DNA of 64,000 nucleotides from Streptomyces canus 299MFChir4.1. GTDB lineage: Bacteria; Actinomycetota; Actinomycetes; Streptomycetales; Streptomycetaceae. Where the stretch lies: NCBI RefSeq assembly GCF_000383615.1, contig NZ_KB911583.1, positions 541,369-605,368 on the forward strand, given 5' to 3'. The translations under genes and the position numbers were made by a program. Within the stretch, counting starts at the first letter, position 1; every line of letters starts with the position of its first letter. Shown piece by piece: positions 7,941 through 16,082 of the stretch. The notes beneath the pieces are model-generated. The model was not told the origin of the DNA. It was given only the letters and a program-made list of their open reading frames with translations, and did no database searches.

Positions 7941-9140
7941 GGCGAACGGCTCTCCGGCGAGTCGCAGGTCACCGCTCGACGTGTCCACGTGGAAGACGCT
8001 GACGGTGCCGGACCTCTGATTCGCCGCGAAGAGCAGCCCGCCGTCGGGGGAGAAGGCGATCTGCCGCGGGAAGTCACCGTGCACCGGCACGGTGTCGAGC
8101 AGCCTGAGCCGGGCGCCGTCCGCCTCCACCGCGTACCGCGTGAGGCTGTTGTCGCCCCGGTTGGCGAGATAGGCGTACGCGCCGTTCGCGGTGACCAGGA
8201 ACTGCGCCGGGTAGTTCGTGCCCGAGCCCGTCCCCGTGGACTGCGGCCCTCCGATGGAGACACGGCCCGTCCTGCGGTCGTACGCGCACACCGCCACCGT
8301 GTTGTCGACCTCGTTGGCGAGATAGGCGTACCGGCCCCCGGGATGAAAGGTGAGATGGCGCGGCCCGGCGCCCGCCCGGGCCCGGGCCCGCGAGACCTCC
8401 GTGAGGGTGCCGGTCCGCTCGTTGAGGCGATAGCTGTAGACGGTGTCCGTGCCCAGGTCGACGGCAAGGACGTGGCCGCCGTCGGGACTGGTGAGGAACT
8501 GGTGGGCGTGCGGCCCCTCCTGGCCGGGCCCCGGCGCCGGACTGGAGTGCGTGACCGAATCCCTGAGCTCGCCGAGCGCACCCGAGGAGCCGATGGGATG
8601 CACGGCCACACTGCCGGAGCCGTAGTTCGCGCTGAGCAGCCAGCGCCCGCCCGGATGCACCGACAGATGACACGGCCCCGCCCCACCGGTGCTCCGGCTC
8701 CCCAGCACCTTGCGGTCGGACAGGCGTACGGCGGTCACCGCACCGGCATCGCGCTCTGCGACCGCGTACAGGGTGCGCCCGTCGGGGTGAACGGCGAGGT
8801 ACGACGGGTTGGTGAGGCCGGTGATCGTGCCGGCGCCGGTGATCCGGCCGCTGCCGGCGTCATAGGAAGCGAGCCCGATGCCGTCGCCGCCGCCCTCGAC
8901 GGAGGTGTACGTGCCGAGGTAGAGGGGGCGGGGGCCGGTCGAAGCGGGAGCGGACGGTGTCCTCGCCCGGCTCGGTGAAGCGGCACCGGGGGAGGTGGTC
9001 CCGGGGGAGGCGGGAGTCCGCGCGGGCGCCGACTCCGGTGACGCCCCGGAGGACTTGGCGCAGCCGGCGATCCCCGAGCCCGCACCCGCGAGGACGCCGA
9101 CGAACCGGCGCCTGCTCCAGCCGCCGTTCGCACTGCTCAT
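7908..9140 (-). CDS. Secreted lactonase-family beta-propeller (6-phosphogluconolactonase-like)
   Basis: This 410-residue protein is a seven-bladed propeller of the YbhE/Pgl lactonase type, with repeated blade motifs such as YLAVHPDGRTLYA, HLSVHPGGRWLL and HLTFHPGGRYAYLANE. The N-terminus reads SRRRFVGVLAGAGSGIAGC, combining a twin-arginine signal with a lipobox cysteine, so the protein should be Tat-exported and lipid-anchored. A Pro/Ser/Thr-rich linker of about 45 residues follows. Export argues against a role as the cytosolic pentose-phosphate enzyme. The ATG at 9140 starts the signal peptide. The true substrate is unknown. Confidence 0.88.
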   Translation of the reverse strand: MSSANGGWSRRRFVGVLAGAGSGIAGCAKSSGASPESAPARTPASPGTTSPGAASPSRARTPSAPASTGPRPLYLGTYTSVEGGGDGIGLASYDAGSGRITGAGTITGLTNPSYLAVHPDGRTLYAVAERDAGAVTAVRLSDRKVLGSRSTGGAGPCHLSVHPGGRWLLSANYGSGSVAVHPIGSSGALGELRDSVTHSSPAPGPGQEGPHAHQFLTSPDGGHVLAVDLGTDTVYSYRLNERTGTLTEVSRARARAGAGPRHLTFHPGGRYAYLANEVDNTVAVCAYDRRTGRVSIGGPQSTGTGSGTNYPAQFLVTANGAYAYLANRGDNSLTRYAVEADGARLRLLDTVPVHGDFPRQIAFSPDGGLLFAANQRSGTVSVFHVDTSSGDLRLAGEPFASPVAVCALPL

Positions 9141-9242
9141 CCCTGCGCACCCCGGGTGATCGATGGTGTCGGACCGTCTCGGACCTGGACAGCCACCTTC
9201 ACCCGGATCGCCCGGCCGGTGCAACCCGAGCCCCGCCGCCCC

Positions 9243-10265
9243 CTACCAGTCGCCGTCCTCGACCGGCTTGCCCGGCGCGTCCCCCAACGGCTTGACCTGC
9301 TGCGAGGTGGGCTGCTGCCAGGGCTCGTGATCGTCACCGAGCCACTCGCCCACCGGTTTCACGCCCTCCAGCGGTTCCGTAGGGGCGAGATCCTCCGCGT
9401 CCTGGTCGTAGTAGTCGAACCAGGGCAGCCCCGCCCTGGTGTAGGCCGCCCGGTCCACGGGGGACGGCGGGGGCGCCTCGCCGGTGATGCGGCGCCACTC
9501 GGGCGGCGTCACCAGGTGCACGAAGACCCGCCCGGCCGCTGTGTCCGCCCAGTCCGACAGCGGCCGGTCGTCCCGGTAGACCTCCTGGTGCAGGGAACCG
9601 CCGACGCCGAGCCCCATCGAGGGGGCGCTGCGGGGCGGGGCCCCCGGAGCGGCCGGCGCCGCCATGGCCATGGGCACGGCCGCGCCGTAGCCCATGGCGG
9701 GCCCGCTCGCCGAACGCATCCGCTGCTGCGCCTGCCGCCACTGGCTCAGTCGCTCCTCGACCAGCCGGAACGACTGCAGCTGGACGCCGCCCCAGACCTC
9801 CTCGCCGGTGACCTGCCCCTCGACGGTGGCGCCCAGCCCGAGCGGCACCGCGACGAACTGGCGGACCGTCCCCTTGCCCGAGTTGATGCCGTCCAGCCAG
9901 GGCTGGCGGGGCAGCACCACGTAGTTCTGCGGGTCACGGGCGAGCCGGTCGCTCCACGGCTTCCCGGAGACCGCGCACACCTTGCCCACCCCCACCTGGA
10001 GGGCGGCGGGCTCGACGGTGCCCCCGAAGCTCAGCCACATGGCCTCGCGCAGATACACCGGCAGCATCACCCCGCCGCGGGCCCGCCACTGCTCCGGCAC
10101 GGTGTCCGGATAGTCGCAGACGCGGCGCACCGGGAACTCACCGAGCCCCGGCGGCAGCGGATGCGTGCCCGTCTCGGGCAGCCGCAGGGTGCGGACGAAC
10201 CGCACCGCCGCACCGCCCGGCAGCCGCAGTGTGTTCCCGTCGATCCGCACGCTCGTGTCGGTCAT
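9243..10265 (-). CDS. Conserved hypothetical protein, acidic C-terminus
   Basis: This 340-residue protein of no recognised family starts MTDTSVRIDGNTLRLPGG. It appears soluble: there is no signal peptide and no membrane helix. A small Ala/Pro/Met-rich linker (about residues 205-230, AAVPMAMAAPAAPGAPP) separates a longer N-terminal beta-rich domain from a C-terminal part with PWFDYYDQDAEDL. Motifs such as MLPVYLREAMWLSFGG and VCAVSGKPW recur in Streptomyces homologues that I remember only as uncharacterised. It lies 35 bp downstream of the FUSC gene on the same strand and so is probably co-transcribed with it. Confidence 0.75.
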   Translation of the reverse strand: MTDTSVRIDGNTLRLPGGAAVRFVRTLRLPETGTHPLPPGLGEFPVRRVCDYPDTVPEQWRARGGVMLPVYLREAMWLSFGGTVEPAALQVGVGKVCAVSGKPWSDRLARDPQNYVVLPRQPWLDGINSGKGTVRQFVAVPLGLGATVEGQVTGEEVWGGVQLQSFRLVEERLSQWRQAQQRMRSASGPAMGYGAAVPMAMAAPAAPGAPPRSAPSMGLGVGGSLHQEVYRDDRPLSDWADTAAGRVFVHLVTPPEWRRITGEAPPPSPVDRAAYTRAGLPWFDYYDQDAEDLAPTEPLEGVKPVGEWLGDDHEPWQQPTSQQVKPLGDAPGKPVEDGDW

Positions 10266-10300
10266 CGACCCGCCCCCTGTGATTGTCCGGTGTGCCTGTG

Positions 10301-11578
10301 TCACCTGGAACGACGGGAGAGTGCCGAGCGGTTCCTGCGCCAGCGTTCCTGCATCCGGGTCAGGTGCGGCATCCGCTCGCGCTGTTCCTTGGACGCACGG
10401 TCCAGCTCCTCCAGCAGACGGCGGGAGCGGTGCTCGGTGTCCAGCTCGTCGAGAATGCGGTTGACCTCGGTGAGCACGGCCCCGTGCAGGTGCCACTGGC
10501 GGGTGTCCCGCTGGATCTCCTCCAGGAGCAGTTGGGCCAGTTTGTCGCGGGTCGCCGAGGCCTGGCGCAGCTCGGCGGTGAGGCGGGCCTCCGCGGACTC
10601 GGCGCTCACGCTCACATGGGTGGTGACCAGCACCGCGAAGCTGACCACGGCGTCGCCGATCTCGGACAGCAGTTGCTCCACGGTCCGGCCGGTCTCCGGC
10701 CCGAACAGGGGCTCGGGAGCCCGGTCCTTGTCGAGCGGGTACGGGTCGTCGGCGAAGGGGTCGCGTTCCTTGGCGAGGTCGGTGAGGGTGCGGGCGAGGA
10801 CCCGCAGCACGACCGTGCAGATCTCCAGGGTGTCCAGGCCGGTGCGCAGCACCACCCGGTGCAGCAGGCCCTCCTTCACCCTGGGGTTCAGCTTGAGGCT
10901 GTCCTCGGCCTGCCGGAGGGCCGCGTCCACCTCGACGATGTCGTGGTCGAGCTCCCGCGCCTCGTACAGCCGGGCCGTCGCCCGCTCCACGGGCGTACGG
11001 CCCGCGGCCTCCTCGCCCATCCGCCGCATCAGCTTCCGCAGCCGGCGGGCCAGCCCCTCGATCGACTCGCCGGCCTCGTCCACCCACACCGGGGGAGCGA
11101 GCAGCAGATTGCAGGCCAGTCCGACGACCGCGCCGATCAGTGTCTCCACGATCCGTGCCCAGGCGGTGTCCCCGACGGTCGTCACCCCGAGCACCAGCAT
11201 GGCGCTGATCGCCACCTCGGGCACGAACTCCTCGACCTTGACCAGTCGTCCGACCACCAGCGACGCCACGATCAGCAGACCGAGGCTCCACCAGGTCAGG
11301 CCCACCAGCAGACTGAAGGCGATGGCGACGAGGACACCGGTGACCACCGAGTTCACCCGGCGGATGCCGGTGGTGAGCGTGGAGTAGAGAGTGACCTGGA
11401 CGACGAGCAGCGCGGTCAGGGGCGCGGTGAGCGGGGCCGCCTCGGGGCTGAGCCGCAGTGCGATGACGTAGGCGATCGTCGCCGCGGCCGCCGACCGCAG
11501 TGTCTGTACGACCACGGGGTCCCGGCGCCGTTTCACGGACCGCACCAGGGACGCCGTCCCCTCACGTACCTCTCGCAT
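10301..11578 (-). CDS. FUSC-family (aromatic acid exporter-like) membrane protein
   Basis: This 425-residue protein has an N-terminal block of about six hydrophobic helices (residues about 25-165) with the family pattern PLTALLVVQVTLYSTLTTGIRR. A long charged, helical cytosolic C-terminal half follows. FUSC/DUF939 proteins resemble half-size aromatic-acid or fusaric-acid exporters. The ATG at 11578 precedes the membrane block; the frame is open upstream to 11836 but that part shows no homology. The second FUSC gene at 20784-21953 is a paralogue. The gene is followed closely by the hypothetical gene ending at 9243. Confidence 0.85.
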   Translation of the reverse strand: MREVREGTASLVRSVKRRRDPVVVQTLRSAAAATIAYVIALRLSPEAAPLTAPLTALLVVQVTLYSTLTTGIRRVNSVVTGVLVAIAFSLLVGLTWWSLGLLIVASLVVGRLVKVEEFVPEVAISAMLVLGVTTVGDTAWARIVETLIGAVVGLACNLLLAPPVWVDEAGESIEGLARRLRKLMRRMGEEAAGRTPVERATARLYEARELDHDIVEVDAALRQAEDSLKLNPRVKEGLLHRVVLRTGLDTLEICTVVLRVLARTLTDLAKERDPFADDPYPLDKDRAPEPLFGPETGRTVEQLLSEIGDAVVSFAVLVTTHVSVSAESAEARLTAELRQASATRDKLAQLLLEEIQRDTRQWHLHGAVLTEVNRILDELDTEHRSRRLLEELDRASKEQRERMPHLTRMQERWRRNRSALSRRSR

Positions 11579-12063
11579 CCTCAGTGTGTTCCTCTTCCAC
11601 GTAGGCGTCCGGTGCCGGCGTATACGGACTGTGACGGTCCGCAAGCGTGCCCCCATTGTGGGCTGCGTCCGGCTCACAGCAAGGACCCCGGGCAGTGACG
11701 GCGGACACCCGGCACCACCTCGGCCGATCCCCGAGAGCACGCTCGACGGTGGTTTGCGCCGATGCGGGGCGGAAGCGCGGGGCGGCGACTGGATACGGCC
11801 CTCCACCATCCTGACCCTGCTCGCCGCCCCCTGCACGGCCGCACCGGGAGTGGCGCCCCTGTCCGCGGCTCAGGCGTGGATGCGGGCGCGAACGGCCGGC
11901 CCGGACGCCGAGGGCAGCGCCGAGCGGGTCCAACCGGGTGCGGTGCCGCGACCACGGCACTCGACCCGCGGCCCGTCACCGGCCGGCCAGGCAGGGCCCG
12001 TCGCGCCCACCGGATCGGCGGCGCCCATCCCGAGGTCCGCGCCCTCGCTGTCCTGACCCGCCT
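11579..12063. other. 485-bp gap without a supported gene
   Basis: Between the FUSC start and the end of the CGNR gene I find no frame with recognisable homology. A plus-strand frame through 11586-12056 includes a hydrophobic TILTLLAAPCTAAPGV stretch followed by a Pro/Ala-rich tail, but it has no credible start with a ribosome site. The left side must hold the FUSC promoter. The rest looks like decayed or non-coding sequence. Confidence 0.4.
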
Positions 12064-12651
12064 TCACCGAGTGGCGGCGGCCCGGCTTCGGGAGCGGTAA
12101 CCGGCGATCTTCGCGAGGTTGCCGCAGCGGTCCATCGAGCACCAACGGCGGCGGCGGGCCTGCGAGTCGTCCAGGAACAGCAGCGAACAGTTCGGGTTCT
12201 CGCACTCCTTGACCCGCTCCAGGAGCGAACCCCGCACGAGGAGTACGGCGTCCCGCGCCACCGTCGCCAGCGCCGCGCGGGCCGGACTGCGCGCCGTCCA
12301 GCGGGCCGGGCCGAGCTGGGGTGCGAGGTCCGGCTGGGCGGCGGCCTCGTTGACCCGCGCCACGTCGGACGGGTCCGGCTCCCGCCCGGCCATCGCGGCG
12401 CGGACCAGGGAGTACAGGGCCTCGCGCAGGAGACGGGCCTCCGCCAGGTCGCGCGCGGTGACCCGCATCTGGCCCTCGTCGGTCGTCAACTCGGCCTCGG
12501 TGAACCAGCGGACGAGCGCGGCGGTGTCGGGGAGCCGCTCCAGCGGGGTGGTGTGCCGTTTGCCGAGGGTGGCCGCGAAGTCCAGGCAGGGGCGGCCGCC
12601 GATGAACGGGAACGCGAGGGCCGGGTCGGCGGGGACGGGGCTGCCGGTCAT
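12064..12651 (-). CDS. CGNR zinc-finger transcriptional regulator
   Basis: This 195-residue protein has a helical ABATE-type N-terminal domain (FIGGRPCLDFAATLG) and a C-terminal zinc finger with CENPNCSLLFLDDS and RRRRWCSMDRCGN. The family hallmark CGNR reads CGNL here. These proteins bind DNA through the finger. The ATG at 12651 matches the MTGSPVP opening; earlier in-frame starts would run into the operator region. The gene is divergent from a quinone oxidoreductase, and three copies of a 21-bp palindrome lie between them, one starting 12 bp upstream of this start codon, so autoregulation and control of the neighbour are likely. Confidence 0.88.
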   Translation of the reverse strand: MTGSPVPADPALAFPFIGGRPCLDFAATLGKRHTTPLERLPDTAALVRWFTEAELTTDEGQMRVTARDLAEARLLREALYSLVRAAMAGREPDPSDVARVNEAAAQPDLAPQLGPARWTARSPARAALATVARDAVLLVRGSLLERVKECENPNCSLLFLDDSQARRRRWCSMDRCGNLAKIAGYRSRSRAAATR

Positions 12652-12662
12652 GCCGTCGAGAG

Positions 12663-12755
12663 TACACCGGTTCATGCGGTGTCGGGTCATGGCCGCGAAC
12701 CCTCTTGACACCGGTTGAAGCGGTGTCGGAGAGTGACACCACTTCAACCGGTGTC
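12663..12755. promoter_or_regulatory. Three-copy 21-bp palindromic operator
   Basis: Copies lie at 12663-12683, 12707-12727 and 12735-12755. The middle copy is GACACCG-N7-CGGTGTC with perfect 7-bp arms. The third is its reverse complement with one mismatch. The first differs at three positions. Centres are 44 and 28 bp apart. A TTGACA at 12705-12710 overlaps the middle copy and is a plausible -35 box toward the quinone oxidoreductase. The CGNR protein is the obvious ligand. Confidence 0.75.
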
Positions 12756-12791
12756 AGTTGCTCGGGTGGCCGGGCAGGGAGCAGGTGCGGT

Positions 12792-13799
12792 ATGCGTGCG
12801 GTGCGGATCGACAGCTTCGGTGGGCCGGAGGCACTGGTGCCGGTCGACGTTCCCGACCCGGTGCCCGGCCCCGGGGAGGTGCTGGTGCGGATCGCCGCGG
12901 CCGGGGTGAACCGGGCCGACGCGCTGCTCCGCGCCGGCCTCTACCACCGTGCCGGGCGTCCGCCGCTCGTCCCGGGCGTCGAGGCTGCGGGAGTCGTCGT
13001 CGAGGTGGGGGAGGGGGTGACCGAAGTCACTCCGGGACAGCGGGTCATGGCCCTGGACGGCGGCAAGTCGTCCGGTTTCTATGCCCAGTTGGCCACCGTG
13101 CCCGCCACCCATCTGGTCGTGCTTCCCGACGCCGTGGACCTGACCCGGGCGGCCGCCCTGCCGGTCGCCTGGCTCAGCGCCTGGTACTGCCTGCGCCGTC
13201 TCGCCCGCGTCACCAAGGACGACACGGTCGTGGTGAAGGCGGCGGCGAGCGGCGTCGGCACGGCGGCCGTGCAGATCGCCGCCGGGACCGGGGCGCGGGT
13301 GATCGCCCTCGCCGGTTCGGCCGAGAAGGCCGCCTGGGCTGGGGAGTTCGGAGCCGACATCACCCTCGACACCTCCGCCCACCCCGACGACGCCGAGGTC
13401 GGGGAGGTGCTGCGGCTCACCGACGGCCGGGGCGCCGACGTCGTCCTGGACACGGTCGGCGGCCGGGCTTTCGGGCGCAGCCTGCGCGAAGTGGCCCACG
13501 GCGGGCGGGTGGTGGCCCTGGCCAACGTCGCCCTGGAACCGAGCACCGTCGACACCCGCGACTTCTATCCCAAGAACGCCTCGATCCTGGGCTTCCAGCT
13601 CACCAACCTGCAGATCCACGGCTACGACCCGCGTCCCGACCTGCGAGAACTGGCCGAGCGGGTCGCCGCGGGCGTCTACCGCGTACCGATCGAGACCGTC
13701 GTACCCCTGGAAGAGGCGCGGTCCGCCCACGAGCGGTTGGAACGGCGTGACAACCGGGGCAAGATCGTGCTCGCCGTCGGGCCGGACATCAGCAAATGA
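12792..13799 (+). CDS. Zinc-independent NADPH:quinone oxidoreductase-type MDR protein
   Basis: This 335-residue cytosolic enzyme of the medium-chain dehydrogenase/reductase superfamily has an N-terminal GroES-like domain (MRAVRIDSFGGPEAL) and a Rossmann domain with AAASGVGTAAVQIAAG at about residue 145. The catalytic zinc ligands of alcohol dehydrogenases are absent, as in quinone oxidoreductases. The ATG at 12792 has a GCAGGTGCGG stretch upstream. The gene is divergent from the CGNR regulator and carries the shared operators in its promoter, so induction by a quinone or other electrophile sensed by that regulator is plausible. Confidence 0.9.
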   Translation: MRAVRIDSFGGPEALVPVDVPDPVPGPGEVLVRIAAAGVNRADALLRAGLYHRAGRPPLVPGVEAAGVVVEVGEGVTEVTPGQRVMALDGGKSSGFYAQLATVPATHLVVLPDAVDLTRAAALPVAWLSAWYCLRRLARVTKDDTVVVKAAASGVGTAAVQIAAGTGARVIALAGSAEKAAWAGEFGADITLDTSAHPDDAEVGEVLRLTDGRGADVVLDTVGGRAFGRSLREVAHGGRVVALANVALEPSTVDTRDFYPKNASILGFQLTNLQIHGYDPRPDLRELAERVAAGVYRVPIETVVPLEEARSAHERLERRDNRGKIVLAVGPDISK

Positions 13800-13848
13800 G
13801 GTGCGGGCGCCCACCTCGGCAGGTGATCATCTGAGGCGTGGGTGAGTC

Positions 13849-14766
13849 GTGAGCGGGGAGGCGCCGGTGAGTTCAGCCGGGTCGGCACGAGCGCGGGCGG
13901 CGCTGAGCCATGTGGCGGCGGCGTCGCAGGGTCCGCCCGTCGACCCGGACGTGCGCATCACGCTGAACTTCCACCCGGACCGCCTGGCGCGCGGCCTGCC
14001 CCTCCTGGAGGCGCTCGCCCGGGACGGCGTCTACCACTCGCAGTTCGTCACCGGCACCAGCAACGGCGGCCTGACCGCGCACCCCGGCGGCGACCGCTGG
14101 CGCTGGGAGAGCCGGATCTTCGGCGGCGCCTACGACGACGCGGACGCCCACGAGCGGCCCGTGTACGGCGCGCTGAACTTCCGCCGTCAAGTGGTGGGCG
14201 CCGCCCCGCGGTTCGGCTCCTCGCACTTCCGGCTGACCGGAGCATCGCTCGCCCGCGCGACCTTCTGCTACCCCGACAGCGCGGCCGAGCCGGTCGATTT
14301 CGGGGTGGCCGCCGGCATGTCCCTGATCGCCCTCGCGGAGGCCGACGAGCGGGACGCCCTCGACGACTACATCGAGGCCCAGGTGCACGGGGGCGTCGAC
14401 CTGGCCCGCGATGTGGAGGCCCTCGTCCTCGACGCGAGCTACCGGAACACCCCCGTCGAGGCCGCGGCGCGCCTGCTGCCCGTCCCCGTCGAGTGGCACC
14501 CCGGTCACCGGATCACCGTGGCCGAACTGCACCGCCACGCCGACTACCGCGGACAGGAGTACGCCGACCTCGGCGCGAGCATCGCCGAGGACGGACTGGT
14601 CGATCCTCGGATCATCGGCGACGCCGCCCGGACGGGCCGCTACGAACTCCAGGACCTGAAGATGGTCTGGCACACGCTGGCCCGCTTCGGCGCCCCGGAG
14701 GGGGCGGCTCACGCAGGGGAGGTCACCGGGGGCCGGACGCCGGTGGTCAGCACGCCGAGCGCGTAG
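13849..14766 (+). CDS. DUF3626 family protein
   Basis: This 305-residue soluble protein has the DUF3626 motifs ITLNFHPDRLARG, YHSQFVTGTSNGGLTA, RPVYGALNFRR and FGSSHFRLTG, followed by a long C-terminal domain with LDASYRNTP. The conserved HPDR and GTSNGG motifs suggest an enzyme, possibly related to toxin-like ADP-ribosyltransferase folds, but I know of no assigned activity. The GTG at 13849 follows a GTGAGTC context with a weak ribosome site. It stands alone between an oxidoreductase and a pseudogene fragment. Confidence 0.8.
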   Translation: MSGEAPVSSAGSARARAALSHVAAASQGPPVDPDVRITLNFHPDRLARGLPLLEALARDGVYHSQFVTGTSNGGLTAHPGGDRWRWESRIFGGAYDDADAHERPVYGALNFRRQVVGAAPRFGSSHFRLTGASLARATFCYPDSAAEPVDFGVAAGMSLIALAEADERDALDDYIEAQVHGGVDLARDVEALVLDASYRNTPVEAAARLLPVPVEWHPGHRITVAELHRHADYRGQEYADLGASIAEDGLVDPRIIGDAARTGRYELQDLKMVWHTLARFGAPEGAAHAGEVTGGRTPVVSTPSA

Positions 14767-14863
14767 GCCCGCGCGACCGCTGCCGTACGGTTTCCCGCGT
14801 ACCACCGCGCCGACAGCCGCCGCCGGTGGTAGCTGCCCCCGTCCGTCCGTCGTCAGCCCGGGC

Positions 14864-15067
14864 GAGGAGGTCCGGGAACTTCTTTGGGCCGGCGCTCGTG
14901 TGTACGTCTGCGGAGACGGATCACGAAGGGCGTCCGGTGTGCGGGAGGCATTCCGTACCCTGTTCCGGGAGCACATGTCCGACGCCGACGAGACGGCCGC
15001 CGAGCGGTGGCTCGACGGGCCGGTGCGGGACGGGCGCTACATCGAGGACGTGTACGCCGCCGGGTGA
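14864..15067 (+). pseudogene. Remnant: C-terminal tail of a CYP102-type P450 reductase
   Basis: The frame starting at 14864 reads EEVRELLWAGARVYVCGDGS, then VREAFRTLFREHMSDADETA, AERWLDGPVRDGRY and IEDVYAAG before the stop. This matches the last ~65 residues of NADPH-P450/flavodoxin reductases (VYVCGDGS NADP-binding motif, WL-x-GRY-x-DV end). No start codon, FAD domain or upstream reductase sequence remains in the 97 bp after the DUF3626 gene, so it is a stranded 3' fragment. The usual MAP residues after GDGS read RRASG here. It sits 8.5 kb from the haem-only CYP102-like gene. Confidence 0.7.
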
Positions 15068-15083
15068 GAGAAGGGGCGGGACG

Positions 15084-16076
15084 TTGGTGGACTCCTGGGA
15101 GTGGGCCCGGCGGGCACTGGAGGGCGCGGGTCTCGACCCCGGCCTCCTCGCCGGCCTGCGGCCGCTGAGCGGCGGCACGTACAACTCGGTCGAGGAGCTC
15201 CTGCTCACCGACGGCACCCGCTACGTCCTCAAGGTCCCGCCCGCGTCCACCGTCCCGGGCCTGCGCTACGAGCGTGAACTCCTGCTTTCCGAGGCGGAGT
15301 TCTACCGCGCGGCCGTCGTGGCCGAGGTCGCGGCACCACGCGTGGTGGCCCTCGGCGAGGACACCGCCGTACCTCATCTGCTGATGACGGCGTGTCCCGG
15401 CGAGCCCTGGGACGCGTCCGTCACCGAAGCCGAACGCGCCCCGCTGCGAAGGGAGTTGGGCCGACAGGTGGCGCGGCTGCACACGGTGACCGGGCCCGGC
15501 TTCGGCTACCCCTCCGGCGCCCTCGGCCCGCTCGCCCCCGACTGGCGGACCGCGTTCACCACCATGATCGAGGCGATCCTGGACGACGCCCGGGACTACG
15601 AGGCGCGACTGCCGCGCTCCGTCGACCAGGTGGCCGGCACACTCCGGGCCGGCTTCCCCGCCCTCGACGAGATCACGGTTCCCGCCCTGGTCCACTTCGA
15701 CCTGTGGGACGGGAACATCCTGCTGCACCGCCCGGCCGACGGGGAGCTTCGGGTCGGCGGGCTCATCGACGGGGAGCGGATGTTCTGGGGCGACCCCCTC
15801 GCCGACTTCGTCTCCCTGGCGCTGCTCGGCGACATCAAGAAGGACGAGGCGTTTCTCGCGGGCTACCGGGAGGCGGGCGGCCGGGCCGATTTCGACGTCC
15901 CCGCCCGGGTGCGCCTGGCCCTCTACCGCGCCTACCTCTACCTGATCATGCTCACCGAGACCGTCCCCCGGGCGGTCGACGACGAGAAAGAACGCTGGGT
16001 CCAGTCGGCGGTGGCCCCGGAACTCGTCGCCGCCCTGGACGAGATCGAGGCCCTCGCCAGGGTCACGGGAGCCTGA
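15084..16076 (+). CDS. APH-type phosphotransferase (aminoglycoside/choline kinase fold)
   Basis: This 330-residue kinase-fold protein shows YVLKVPPA (nucleotide-binding Lys, about residue 48), the Brenner motif LVHFDLWDGNILLH (about residues 205-218) and the metal-binding LIDGERMFWGDPLADF. Such proteins phosphorylate small molecules, including antibiotics, choline-like compounds and sugars. The substrate is not predictable. Two adjacent starts are possible, TTG at 15084 and GTG at 15087, both after AAGGGGCGG; 15084 has the better spacing. It lies 6 bp upstream of the ROK gene and is probably co-transcribed with it, which hints at a sugar-related substrate. Confidence 0.85.
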   Translation: MVDSWEWARRALEGAGLDPGLLAGLRPLSGGTYNSVEELLLTDGTRYVLKVPPASTVPGLRYERELLLSEAEFYRAAVVAEVAAPRVVALGEDTAVPHLLMTACPGEPWDASVTEAERAPLRRELGRQVARLHTVTGPGFGYPSGALGPLAPDWRTAFTTMIEAILDDARDYEARLPRSVDQVAGTLRAGFPALDEITVPALVHFDLWDGNILLHRPADGELRVGGLIDGERMFWGDPLADFVSLALLGDIKKDEAFLAGYREAGGRADFDVPARVRLALYRAYLYLIMLTETVPRAVDDEKERWVQSAVAPELVAALDEIEALARVTGA

Positions 16077-16082
16077 ACACCC

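Noticed and set aside
9156..11387. Long plus-strand open frame antisense to the hypothetical and FUSC genes
   Set aside because: It is compositionally Arg/Ser/Pro-rich with no homology, and the minus-strand genes have clear domains and ribosome sites.
11586..12056. Possible secreted small protein in the gap after the FUSC gene
   Set aside because: There is a hydrophobic stretch, but no ribosome site, no plausible start near it and no recognisable family.
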